This document shows, in pieces, positions 35,008-44,400 of a stretch of DNA of 64,000 nt. The DNA is taken from contig JACKLA010000001.1 of the NCBI GenBank assembly GCA_024236155.1, positions 992,001-1,056,000 of the forward strand, in the 5' to 3' direction. Made by a program: the position numbers and the translations under genes. The DNA comes from Sphingomonadaceae bacterium (GTDB lineage Bacteria; Pseudomonadota; Alphaproteobacteria; Sphingomonadales; Sphingomonadaceae). Every line of letters starts with the position of its first letter. Position 1 is the stretch's first letter. Under the pieces are notes generated by a model, which was given only the letters and a program-made list of their open reading frames with translations, had not been told where the DNA came from and did no database searches.

Positions 35008-35951
35008 TTTCTCGACGCAGTTTCATCGGCGCCACGACTGCGGTCGGCGCAGCGGCGGCCATAGCACCCCAACTGGCCTGTGCGCAGGAAGCATGGACAG
35101 ATGAAATTCCGCTATGGCCGGGTACGCCGCCGGGGCGCGGGAATCCGCGTGGACCCGAAAAGCTGGGCGGCGAGGGATCGGGCTACGGTGCGGTGTCGAA
35201 CATCTCGACACCGCGCATGCGCGTCTATCGCCCGGAAACGCCGAATGGGCGGGCGGCGCTGGTTGCCGGTGGCGGCGGGTATTTCCGCATCCAGCTATGG
35301 AAGGAATCGAGCCCGATTGCGCGCTGGATGCAGCAGCGCGGCTACACCGTGTTCGAACTGATCTATCGCTTGCCCAATGACGGGTGGGAGGCGAGCGCGC
35401 CCTTTGCCGATGCGCAGCGTGCGATGAAGATTATCCGCACCCGTGCGGCAGAGTTCCAGGTCGATCCCGAGCGGATAGGGATCATGGGGTTTTCCGCTGG
35501 CGGGCACCTGGCGGGGTTCACCGCGTTGCAGCCGGATCGCGAGCTGTATGCCGGGGCCGACCAGTATGAGCGTGTGAGTGCGCGTCCGGATTTCTCGGTT
35601 CTGCTGTTCCCGGTGGTGTCGCTGCGCAAACCGTTCGACACAACCCGCACGCGGCGCGAGATCGTTGGCGAGAAGCCGAGCCGTGCAGCCGAGGATGCGT
35701 GGTCGCTCGATACCTATGCCGCCAAGGACGCACCGCCGACGATCATATTTTCTGCCGCCGACGATCCGATCACCCCGCCTGCCCACGGCATCACGCTGTT
35801 CCAGGCATTGGTCGAAAAGGGGGCACCGGTCGAACTGCACATATTCGAGGAAGGTGGTCATGGCTGGGGGCTTGGCAAGCAAGGTGAAATTCTGAACCTG
35901 TGGCCGGAGATATTCGAGAATTGGGTCACGAAACGAAAATTCAAATCATAG
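35004..35951 (+). CDS. Tat-exported alpha/beta-hydrolase (acetylxylan-esterase-like)
   Basis: A 315-residue periplasmic esterase. The signal peptide begins MISRRSFIGATTAVGAAAAI, a textbook SRRxFIG twin-arginine motif, and ends at ACAQ. The hydrolase has the nucleophile elbow MGFSAGGHLAGF, the acid in SAADDPITPP and the histidine in EEGGHGWGLGKQ, matching the BD-FAE/COG0657 carbohydrate or aromatic esterases. Its start overlaps the dctA stop by 4 bases, and the TonB receptor gene begins 17 bases downstream, suggesting a three-gene uptake unit: receptor, periplasmic deesterification, acid import. The actual substrate is unknown. Confidence 0.87.
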   Translation: MISRRSFIGATTAVGAAAAIAPQLACAQEAWTDEIPLWPGTPPGRGNPRGPEKLGGEGSGYGAVSNISTPRMRVYRPETPNGRAALVAGGGGYFRIQLWKESSPIARWMQQRGYTVFELIYRLPNDGWEASAPFADAQRAMKIIRTRAAEFQVDPERIGIMGFSAGGHLAGFTALQPDRELYAGADQYERVSARPDFSVLLFPVVSLRKPFDTTRTRREIVGEKPSRAAEDAWSLDTYAAKDAPPTIIFSAADDPITPPAHGITLFQALVEKGAPVELHIFEEGGHGWGLGKQGEILNLWPEIFENWVTKRKFKS

Positions 35952-35968
35952 TGAAAGGGAGGACCGCC

Positions 35969-38900
35969 ATGCGGATAAATACCATTACTAAACTGATGCT
36001 CGGCAGCTGCAGCATACTCGCAGCCGCCACGGCAGCGAGCGCGCAGGACAACACTGGCGAAGCAAGCGATGCCCCTCAGGCGTCGAGCACCGACAAGAAG
36101 GAAATTATCGTCACCGGCACCCAGATCCGCGGTGCCAAGATCGACGATGTCCTGCCAGTTACCCGCATCGATGAAGAAGACATCGAGACGATAAACCCGG
36201 GGTCGGGCGACGAGCTTTTCCGTGCCATCCCGCAAGCGGGTGCAGTTGCCTTCAACGAACAGAACACCACTGGCGGCGTAAACAGCGCGCGCGGCGATAT
36301 CGCCTCGATCAACCTGCGCGAACTGGGCACTGGCAACACGCTGCTGCTGATCAACGGGCGCCGGATGGTCAACGATCCGGGTTTCCAGACCGAACTGCTG
36401 GTTCCGGTCGTATCACCCGATACCAACTCGATAGCGCCGGGCAGTGTCCGGCGGCTGGAGGTGCTGCGCGACGGGGCATCGGCGATCTACGGCGCAGACG
36501 CCGTGGCCGGGGTTGTCAACACCGTGCTCAAAACCAATCTGAACGGAGGTTTCGTCGAGGCCAAATACAGGGTTTCGGACGGCACCGGCCTCTTCAACAC
36601 CAGCTTCCGGGGTGGCTACGGTTTCGATTTCGATGAAGGTAGGGGTAATCTCACCTTTTACGGCGGCTATTTCCATGAGAACGGCGCGTCGACGCGTATT
36701 CGTTCTTATTCGCGTAGTAGCGATCGCAGCAACGATCCGCGCCTCGCTGGCACTCCGTGGGAAGGCGATTCGAATTTCAACAATGTCTCGACACTGACCC
36801 CGTGGGGACAGTTCGATATTCAAGGTTCGGGCGCAAGTGGTTCGACCGACATCGGCGATGACGACTTCCAGATCCAGCCCAGTTCCTTTGCCGGGTGCCG
36901 CCTCGATCTGGGTGGCGGGATTTGTGCCGATAATGGAACGACAGTCGATTCCGAGCTTCGTTACGATCTCGATGCCGACCGCTCGCTCTATTCGCGCAAG
37001 CATCGCTACAACGCGTCTCTGCTGTTCAATTACGAGTTGAGCAATGCGCTGGAATTCTACCTTGAGGGGACGTTCTACCGCACCAAATCGAGCCGTTTGC
37101 GTGAGTCCAACGCCAACCTTACGGCTGTGCCGATCGGGATTTCACGCAATGCCTATTACAACCCGTTTGGCCCGGTCACATTCCCGGATGGCTCGCCCAA
37201 CCCCAATCGCCTGACGAGCGGAATCGATGGCGTCAACGCCAGCGGTCGTGACCTGATCATGGAGCGTTACCGTGTGATCGATGCCGGGCCGCGCCAGGGC
37301 ATTGTCGACAAGAACGAATACCGTGTTGTGGCGGGCCTGAGGGGAGACCTGTGGGGCTGGGACTTCGACACCGGCTTCGTCTATCATCAGGCGAACAAGA
37401 CCGACCTGACCAAGGGGCGCATTTCGATGACGGCGTTCCAGAACCAGATCAACCTGAGCACGCCAGATGCCTATAACCCGTTTAATGGTGGGTGTTATGA
37501 CCCGACCCGCGCCTATGCGGCGGCGAATGGGGATTGCACGCCGAGCAACCAGGCAGCGATCGATGCCATCAGTATCGATGTATTCCGCAAGGGCGAAACG
37601 ACGCTGGCGCTGGCGGACTTCAAGGTTTCCAAACCGGATATCTTCACCCTGCCGGGCGGCGATGTCGGCCTTGCCATGGGTGTCGAGTGGCGTCGCGAGA
37701 CCTTCGAGGATGATCGCGACCCGCGCCTCGACGGAACTTTTACTTTCACCGATTCGGTAACCGGGGATTTCTTCGGTAGCGATGTTCTGGGTTCCAGTCC
37801 TTCGCCCGACACCAGCGGTAATCGCGAAGTCTACTCGGCATTTGCCGAAGCCTTCATCCCGCTGGTCGGTGAAGACATGGAGATTCCGCTGGTGCAAGAG
37901 CTCACCCTCCAGCTGGCCGGGCGGATGGAGCATTTCACCGATGTCGATGAAACGGCAATTGTGCCGCGTATCGCTGCGTCATGGACCGTGTTTGACAGCC
38001 TGATGTTGCGCGGTGCCTGGTCGCAGGGCTTCCGTGCACCCAATCTCGTACAGGTCAACGATGCAGGGACGACCCGCGTCAACACCCGCGATGATTATGT
38101 CCAGTGCTATGCGCAGATCCTGAAGAACGAGATTGCCACTTTCGACAACTGCACCGGCGAAGGTACGGTCAGCTTGCGGACCGGGACCAATGCGCTCGAA
38201 CCGGAAGATACCGAGAGTATCAATCTCGGCGTGGTGCTGACGCCGTCCTTCATCCCGGGCCTGACGATCACGGCCGATTACTGGCGGGTCGAGCAGAAGG
38301 GCATCGTCGGCGTGTTCGGCGATGACAATGCGATTGCGCTTGATCTGCTGCGCAGGTTGAACGGGTCGACCAATCCCAATGTCATCCGCGAAGCACCCGA
38401 TGCAGACCAAGTCGCGCTATTTGCCGGAACCGGGCTCGATCCGGTCGGGGACGTGATCCAGGTGCTCGATCCCTATCTCAATCTCGACAGTCGTCGGGTG
38501 AAGGGCTGGGACTTCGGCGTGTTCTACGAAATACCCGAGTTTGGCCTGGGTGAGTTCGATCTCGCCTTCAATGCGGCGCTTCTCGAAAGTTTCTTCCAGT
38601 CGCCGGGTGCGGATGGACAGGAGCTGCTCGACGCGGTGGCGGACAGCACCCTGCCGGATAGCATCGTGATCAGCGATATCGGCGAGCAGCGCGGGATCAA
38701 CGGACGTCCGAAATGGCGCTGGACGGCTGCGCTCAACTGGAAATCGGGCGGCTGGCGGACGACCCTGTTCGGGCGTTATGTCGGCAGCGTCCTGGATGAC
38801 AGCGTTACCCAGAATGCGACCGATATCAACGGTGCCGCCAACCCCGATCCGGGTGCCTTCTATCCGGTCGATGACTGGTTCACGCTTAACGCGTCGGTCA

Positions 38901-39070
38901 GCTATACGATCAACAACGATACCGGGCTGGATGGCACTCGCCTGCGGTTCGGGGTGAACAACCTGTTCAATGAAGCTCCGCCGCTGGCCGATGAAAGCTA
39001 TGGCTTCTTTAGCCAGTTGCACAATGCCCGCGGGCGCCAGTTCACGTTTGAAATTCGCAAGAAGTTCTGA
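35969..39070 (+). CDS. TonB-dependent outer-membrane receptor
   Basis: A 1033-residue receptor for energised uptake across the outer membrane. Signal peptide MRINTITKLMLGSCSILAAA, then a TonB-box-like EIIVTGTQIRG and a plug domain with LRELGTGNTLLLINGRR and VRRLEVLRDGASAIYGADAV. The remaining about 800 residues are alternating beta strands of the 22-stranded barrel, with the TonB C-terminal block LFNEAPPLADESYGFF and a final ...FEIRKKF ending in Phe. The ATG at 35969 has GGGAGG. Its size and similarity in style to sphingomonad oligosaccharide or siderophore receptors do not fix the ligand. Confidence 0.93.
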   Translation: MRINTITKLMLGSCSILAAATAASAQDNTGEASDAPQASSTDKKEIIVTGTQIRGAKIDDVLPVTRIDEEDIETINPGSGDELFRAIPQAGAVAFNEQNTTGGVNSARGDIASINLRELGTGNTLLLINGRRMVNDPGFQTELLVPVVSPDTNSIAPGSVRRLEVLRDGASAIYGADAVAGVVNTVLKTNLNGGFVEAKYRVSDGTGLFNTSFRGGYGFDFDEGRGNLTFYGGYFHENGASTRIRSYSRSSDRSNDPRLAGTPWEGDSNFNNVSTLTPWGQFDIQGSGASGSTDIGDDDFQIQPSSFAGCRLDLGGGICADNGTTVDSELRYDLDADRSLYSRKHRYNASLLFNYELSNALEFYLEGTFYRTKSSRLRESNANLTAVPIGISRNAYYNPFGPVTFPDGSPNPNRLTSGIDGVNASGRDLIMERYRVIDAGPRQGIVDKNEYRVVAGLRGDLWGWDFDTGFVYHQANKTDLTKGRISMTAFQNQINLSTPDAYNPFNGGCYDPTRAYAAANGDCTPSNQAAIDAISIDVFRKGETTLALADFKVSKPDIFTLPGGDVGLAMGVEWRRETFEDDRDPRLDGTFTFTDSVTGDFFGSDVLGSSPSPDTSGNREVYSAFAEAFIPLVGEDMEIPLVQELTLQLAGRMEHFTDVDETAIVPRIAASWTVFDSLMLRGAWSQGFRAPNLVQVNDAGTTRVNTRDDYVQCYAQILKNEIATFDNCTGEGTVSLRTGTNALEPEDTESINLGVVLTPSFIPGLTITADYWRVEQKGIVGVFGDDNAIALDLLRRLNGSTNPNVIREAPDADQVALFAGTGLDPVGDVIQVLDPYLNLDSRRVKGWDFGVFYEIPEFGLGEFDLAFNAALLESFFQSPGADGQELLDAVADSTLPDSIVISDIGEQRGINGRPKWRWTAALNWKSGGWRTTLFGRYVGSVLDDSVTQNATDINGAANPDPGAFYPVDDWFTLNASVSYTINNDTGLDGTRLRFGVNNLFNEAPPLADESYGFFSQLHNARGRQFTFEIRKKF

Positions 39071-39088
39071 CGTTTACAGATTGATAGG

Positions 39089-39124
39089 AAGGGGGGTGTC
39101 GCGTGCTGCGGCGCCCCCTTTCCT
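39089..39124 (+). terminator. Probable terminator after the TonB receptor gene
   Basis: AAGGGGG (39089-39095) pairs with CCCCCTT (39114-39120), with further partial GC pairing inside, and is followed by TTCCTGTGTCT. The trailing T tract is short, so efficiency is uncertain. It separates the dctA unit from the SOS cassette. Confidence 0.5.
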
Positions 39125-39141
39125 GTGTCTGTGGATGAGAG

Positions 39142-39175
39142 TTGACATCACCCTGCATTGGAACAAAATAAGAAC
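39142..39175 (+). promoter_or_regulatory. LexA-controlled promoter of the imuA-imuB-dnaE2 cassette
   Basis: GAAC AAAATAA GAAC (39161-39175) is an exact alphaproteobacterial SOS box (GAAC-N7-GAAC, equivalent to GTTC-N7-GTTC). A consensus -35 TTGACA lies at 39142-39147 and a -10 CAAAAT (4 of 6) at 39164-39169 with 16-base spacing, so LexA would cover the -10 element. The predicted transcription start falls about at 39176, two bases before the imuA ATG, and no ribosome-binding site is visible: the message may be leaderless. Confidence 0.85.
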
Positions 39176-39177
39176 AT

Positions 39178-40008
39178 ATGAGTGATTCGGCACAAACCCT
39201 CTCTGCTCTTCGGGGGCGGTTGGCTGAAGGCATGGCGGGTGGCTGTGAGTCCGGGCACGGGTTCTTCGTGTCTGGCCATGGGCCCCTCGACGCCTGTCTG
39301 AAAGGAGGTTTCCAGCGTGGGCAGTTGCACGAAGTCTTTGCCGGTGATGCCGAAGACAACGGCAGCGCCAGCGGCTTTGCGGCCATGCTGGGGTTATGCG
39401 CGATGCAGCCGGGCAAGAGCATGCTGTGGCTGCGCACGCTTGCGGCGGTGCGCCGGGGTGGGCGTTTCAACCCGGCGGGTTTCGCCGAGCTGGGTGGTGA
39501 TCCGTCGACCTTGCTCATGGCGATTGCCCAAGATGAAACCGCACTGCTGCGCTGTGCCGCCGATGCGCTGCGGTGCGATGGGTTCGGGGTGGTAGTGATC
39601 GAATGTCGGGGCTCGCCTGCCATACTCGATCTCACCGCCTCGCGCCGCCTGACGCTGGCGGCGGATCACAGCGGGGTGACTGCTGTCATGCTGCGGCTCG
39701 ATGCGCGCGAGCAGCCGAGCACGGCGAGCACCCGCTGGCTGGTTCGATCGGCTCCGGCCAGCCCGCTCGAAGCCGGTGCGCCGGGCTATCCCACGCTCGA
39801 CCTTACACTGCTGCGGCAGCGCGCCGGGCCTGCGGGCCGGGAGTGGAAGGTGGAGTGGGATCGTGACGCAAAGAGTTTCCGCCCGCCCTCACAAGTTCGC
39901 CATGGCATCGAGCGATCCCGCCGCACCGCGCCGCTTCCTGGCGCTGTGGTTCCCGTTCCTGCCATCGGACAGGCTATGGCTCGCGCAAGGGCACGGCTTA
40001 TCGCCTGA
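39178..40008 (+). CDS. imuA: SOS mutagenesis protein ImuA
   Basis: A 276-residue RecA/SulA-like accessory factor of translesion synthesis, cytoplasmic. The N-terminus MSDSAQTLSALRGRLAEGMA leads to the RecA-like block CLKGGFQRGQLHEVFAGDAE, where a true Walker A lysine is absent, then MLWLRTLAAVRRGGRFNPAG and CDGFGVVVIECRG. It is the first gene of the imuA-imuB-dnaE2 operon under an SOS box two bases upstream of the ATG. Its 3' end overlaps imuB by 107 bases. Confidence 0.88.
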   Translation: MSDSAQTLSALRGRLAEGMAGGCESGHGFFVSGHGPLDACLKGGFQRGQLHEVFAGDAEDNGSASGFAAMLGLCAMQPGKSMLWLRTLAAVRRGGRFNPAGFAELGGDPSTLLMAIAQDETALLRCAADALRCDGFGVVVIECRGSPAILDLTASRRLTLAADHSGVTAVMLRLDAREQPSTASTRWLVRSAPASPLEAGAPGYPTLDLTLLRQRAGPAGREWKVEWDRDAKSFRPPSQVRHGIERSRRTAPLPGAVVPVPAIGQAMARARARLIA

Positions 40009-41464
40009 AGCGCCGCTGGCCTTTGTCGAGAAGCAGAAGGGGGCAATGCGGCTGGTGTCGCTCAATCGCGCGGCGGTTGAGGCCGGGCTGGCACCGGGAC
40101 TGGGTCTGGCCGATGCGCGGGCGATTGTGCCCGAACTGGCGATCCACCACCACGATCCCGTAGCCGATGCCGAACTGCTCGACCGGCTTGCCGACCGATG
40201 CACCCGCTACACACCGATGGTCGCGGTCGAGCCGCCCGATGGCATCATGCTCGATATCACTGGCAGCACCCATCTGGCCGGTGGCGAGGGTCCGCTGGTG
40301 CAGGCAGTGCAGGGCCATTTTGCCGATTGGCGGATCACGGTGCGCCTTGCCCCCGGATCGTCCGCCGAAGCGGCGCATGCCCTTGCGCGGTTCGGCCATG
40401 GCGAGGCGGGCGGCGAACAGGCGACCATCCGCGCATTGCCGGTTGCTGCATTGGCGCTCGATCCCGAATCCGAACTCGCCCTGCGACGGGCAGGGCTGAA
40501 GACGGTCGGCGATGTGCTGGATCGTCCGCGCAAGGTGATTGCGGCGCGGTTCGGCCCGGCGAGTGTCTATCGCCTCGAGCGGCTGGTTGGAGTGAGCGCG
40601 AAACCCATCGTTCCGCGCTCACCCGCACCTCGGCGCCGTTTTCGCCGCCGCTTTGCCGAACCGATTGCCAGCCATGACTATGCTATCGGCATAGTGCGCG
40701 AATTGCTGGCTGAGGCCAATCTGCGCCTTGTCGAAGAGGATCTGGGCGGTCGGGCATTCGAAGCACGGTTTTTCCGGGTCGACGGACTGGTCCGCCATTT
40801 GCGGGTCGAAACCGGCCTGCCGACGCGCGACGAGGCGGCGATTGCCCGGCTGTTCGACGAACGGCTCGACAGCCTTGCCGATCCGCTCGATCCCGGCTTC
40901 GGCTTCGACAGCGTCGAGCTGGAGGTGTTGCAGGTACAGTCGCTGAAACCCTCGCAGGAAGACATCGAAGGCGAGGCACGCAGCGACAGCCCGCTGGCCG
41001 GGATGCTCGATATCCTTGCCACTCGCCTCGGGCGCAACCGGCTGCTGCGCTTCGGCCCCAATGACAGCTATATCCCGGAGAACGGCCAGATTCCTTCTGT
41101 CGCGCTCGACACGCCGGAAGCCTGTATCTGGCCGCGCCCGCAAGTCGGGGAACCGCCCGCGCGTCCGTTGCACTTGTTCGACCCGCCGCAGCGCATCACA
41201 GTGATCAGCGAGGTGCCCGATGGCGCACCACGGCGGTTCCGCTGGCGGCGCAAGCTGCACGATGTTGTGCGGCAAGAGGGGCCGGAAAGGATCGCTGCCG
41301 AATGGTGGAAGGGCAGCGATGACCCGCTCGGGCGTGACCGGTTGACACGCGATTACTACCGGATCGAGGATTCCGACGGGCGCCGGTACTGGGTGTTTCG
41401 CCACGGCCTCCATGCCCGCGAGGTGGCCTCTCCCGAATGGTACCTGCATGGGCTGTTCGCCTGA
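39902..41464 (+). CDS. imuB: Y-family polymerase-like protein ImuB
   Basis: A 520-residue catalytically inert Y-family homologue that links ImuA, DnaE2 and the beta clamp. The N-terminus RRFLALWFPFLPSDRLWLAQ has no acidic metal ligands where active polymerases have Asp. Later blocks are LGLADARAIVPELAIH, LDITGSTHLAGGE, the HhH region LRRAGLKTVGDVLDRP and the little-finger domain FAEPIASHDYAI. The C-terminal YYRIEDSDGRRYWVFRHGLH is typical of ImuB. Start options: the ATG at 39902 used here, or a GTG at 39863 with a good GGAAGGTGGAG site 7 bases upstream. Stop overlaps the dnaE2 start by one base. Confidence 0.88.
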   Translation: MASSDPAAPRRFLALWFPFLPSDRLWLAQGHGLSPEAPLAFVEKQKGAMRLVSLNRAAVEAGLAPGLGLADARAIVPELAIHHHDPVADAELLDRLADRCTRYTPMVAVEPPDGIMLDITGSTHLAGGEGPLVQAVQGHFADWRITVRLAPGSSAEAAHALARFGHGEAGGEQATIRALPVAALALDPESELALRRAGLKTVGDVLDRPRKVIAARFGPASVYRLERLVGVSAKPIVPRSPAPRRRFRRRFAEPIASHDYAIGIVRELLAEANLRLVEEDLGGRAFEARFFRVDGLVRHLRVETGLPTRDEAAIARLFDERLDSLADPLDPGFGFDSVELEVLQVQSLKPSQEDIEGEARSDSPLAGMLDILATRLGRNRLLRFGPNDSYIPENGQIPSVALDTPEACIWPRPQVGEPPARPLHLFDPPQRITVISEVPDGAPRRFRWRRKLHDVVRQEGPERIAAEWWKGSDDPLGRDRLTRDYYRIEDSDGRRYWVFRHGLHAREVASPEWYLHGLFA

Positions 41465-44400
41465 TGCAGCCCTTTGCCGAACTTGTTGCTGCGACGAATT
41501 ACTCTTTCCTGCGTGGAGCCTCGCAGCCTGCCGAGATGGTCGCGCAGGCGATCAATCTCGGCATGCGCGGGATCGGGATTGCCGATCGCAACACGGTGGC
41601 AGGGGTGGTGCGCGCGCATGTTGCCCTGCGCGATGCGCTTGAGAAGCTTTCCGACAGCCAGCGCGCGGCCTTCGATTTCCGTCTCGTCGTGGGCGCGCGG
41701 TTGTGCTTCGCCGATGATACGCCCGATATCGTCGCCTATCCGACCACGCGCCATGGCTGGGGGCGGCTGACACGGTTGCTGACTGTCGGCAATTTGCGGG
41801 CGGAGAAGGGCGATTGCCTGCTGCAATTGCAGGACCTTCTGGCGCATTGCGAAGATATGGCGCTGATTGCGCTGGCACAGCCGCATGATACGCTGCACGA
41901 AGAGGCGCTGTGTGCTGTGCGACAGGTAGCGCCCGGCAGGCTCTGGCTTGGCGCGGTCATGCCACGGCAAGGGCGCGATCATCGCAGGCTGGCCCGCCTC
42001 ACCGCCTTGTCGCACCGTCTTGCCATCCCGCTACTGGCGACCAACGAGGCGTTCTATGCCGAGCCAGAGGACCGGCAATTGCACGATGTGCTGAGCTGTA
42101 TCCGCGAGGGGACCACTATTGCCGAGGCCGGCACCCGGCTTGCGCCCAATGCCGAGCGGCACCTCATGGGGCCGGGCGAAATGGCCCGGCTGTTCCGCGA
42201 TTATCCCGAAGCGATCGACGCGAGTGCAGAGCTTCTGTCGTGCATAGGCTTCACGCTCGACGACCTGCGCTATGAATACCCGCACGAACCGGTCCCTGAA
42301 GGCTGGGAACCGCAGGACTGGCTCGAGCATCTCGTGCTTGAGGCGGCGCGCGAACGCTGGCCGGAGGGCATCCCGGCAAGGGCGCATGAACTGATGCAGG
42401 AGGAGTTTGCGCTGATCCGCCAGGCTGGCTACGCCTATTACTTCCTGACGGTTCATGACCTGGTGAAATTCGCCCGCGACCAGGAACCTCCGATCCTGTG
42501 CCAGGGGCGCGGGTCGGCGGCCAATTCGATTGTCTGCTATTTGCTCAAGGTCACTTCGGTCGACCCGGTCGAACATAACCTGCTGTTCTCGCGCTTCATG
42601 TCGGAAGAGCGCCGCGAACCGCCCGATATCGATGTCGATTTCGAACATGAGCGGCGTGAAGAGGTGATGCAGTATGTCTATTGCCGCTATGGCCGCGAAC
42701 GCGCGGGGATTTGCGCCACGGTGATCCACTACCGTCCGCGCAGCGCGGTGCGTGAAGTGGGCAAGGCGCTCGGGCTGTCCGAAGATATGACGAACCGCAT
42801 GGTCAGCACCGTATGGGGCAGCCATTCGAGCGGGATGGACAGCAGCAGGATAGAGGAAAACGGCTTCGATCTTGGCAATATCGAGGTCGCCCGGCTCAAG
42901 CTGCTGGTTGACCGGATCCTGCAATTCCCGCGCCATCTGTCGCAGCATGTCGGGGGTTTCGTCCTCACGCAGGGGCGGCTCGACGAGATCGTACCGATCC
43001 ACAATGCCGCGATGGAGGATCGCACCTTCATCGAGTGGGACAAGGACGATATCGATGCGCTGGGGCTGATGAAGGTCGATGTGCTGGCGCTGGGCATGCT
43101 CACCTGCATCCGCAAGTGCTTCGACCTGATGCGCCAGCACGGGCTGGGCGATTACGAGCTCGACACGATCCAGCATGAAGACCCGGCAACCTATGCCATG
43201 CTGCAAAAAGGTGACAGCATTGGCGTGTTCCAGGTCGAAAGCCGCGCGCAGATCAACATGCTGCCGCGCCTCAGGCCGCGCGAATTCTATGACCTTGTGA
43301 TCCAGGTTGCGATCGTGCGTCCCGGCCCGATCGAGGGGGACATGGTCCACCCCTATCTGCGGCGGCGCGCGGGGGAGGAACGCGTCACTTTCCCGTCACC
43401 ACACGCGCCGCATGACCCGGACGAACTGAAGGCCGTGCTGGGTAAGACCATGGGCGTGCCATTGTTCCAGGAACAGGCGATGAAGCTCGCCATCGTGGCC
43501 GCCGGGTTCTCATCCGCCGATGCCAATCGCCTGCGCCGCGCGATGGCGACCTTTCGCAATGTCGGCACGATCGACCAGTTCGAGGCGAAAATGGTCGATG
43601 GCATGGTTGCGCGCGGTTACGAGAAGGAGTTTGCGCAGCGTTGCTACCGCCAGATACAGGGCTTCGGCAGCTATGGCTTCCCCGAAAGCCACGCGCTGTC
43701 CTTTGCCCGGCTGGTCTATGTGTCGAGCTGGATCAAATGCCATTATCCGACGGTGTTCACCTGCGCCTTGCTCAATTCACAACCCATGGGGTTCTATGCC
43801 CCGGCGCAACTGGTGCGCGACCTGCGCGAGCATGGGGGGGAGGTGCGTGCTGCCGATATCAATGCCAGCGCATGGGACAATACGCTTGAACAGGGCAGGG
43901 ACGGCATGCTCGCCTTGCGGATCGGCCTGCGCCAGCTCGACGGTTTTCGTGAGGAATGGGCTCTGCGTCTTGCGGCGGCGCGCAACACTGCCGCCTTTGC
44001 CAGCATAGAAGACCTGGCGCGGCGGGCCGATCTCCCGCGTCGCGCCATGCGGCTGCTGGCCGATGCAGACGCTTTTCGTTCGGTCGGGCAGGACCGCAGG
44101 CAGGCACTGTGGGATGTGCGGCGCATGCCAGGGGACGAGTTGCCGCTCTTTGCCGCTGCACAAAGCCGCGAACTGCTGGAGGAAGGCGATGCGCCGCTGC
44201 CGACGATGCCGCTGTCGGATCATGTCATTGCCGATTACCAGACGACACGCCTGTCGCTCAAAGCGCATCCCATGGCCTTCCTGCGCGAACGGTTTGGCGA
44301 AGAGGGTGTGCTCAGCTGTGCCGAGACCAATGCGTCGAAAGACGGCGCGAATGTGCGCACCGCAGGGGTGGTTCTGATCCGGCAACGCCCCGGCAAGGGC

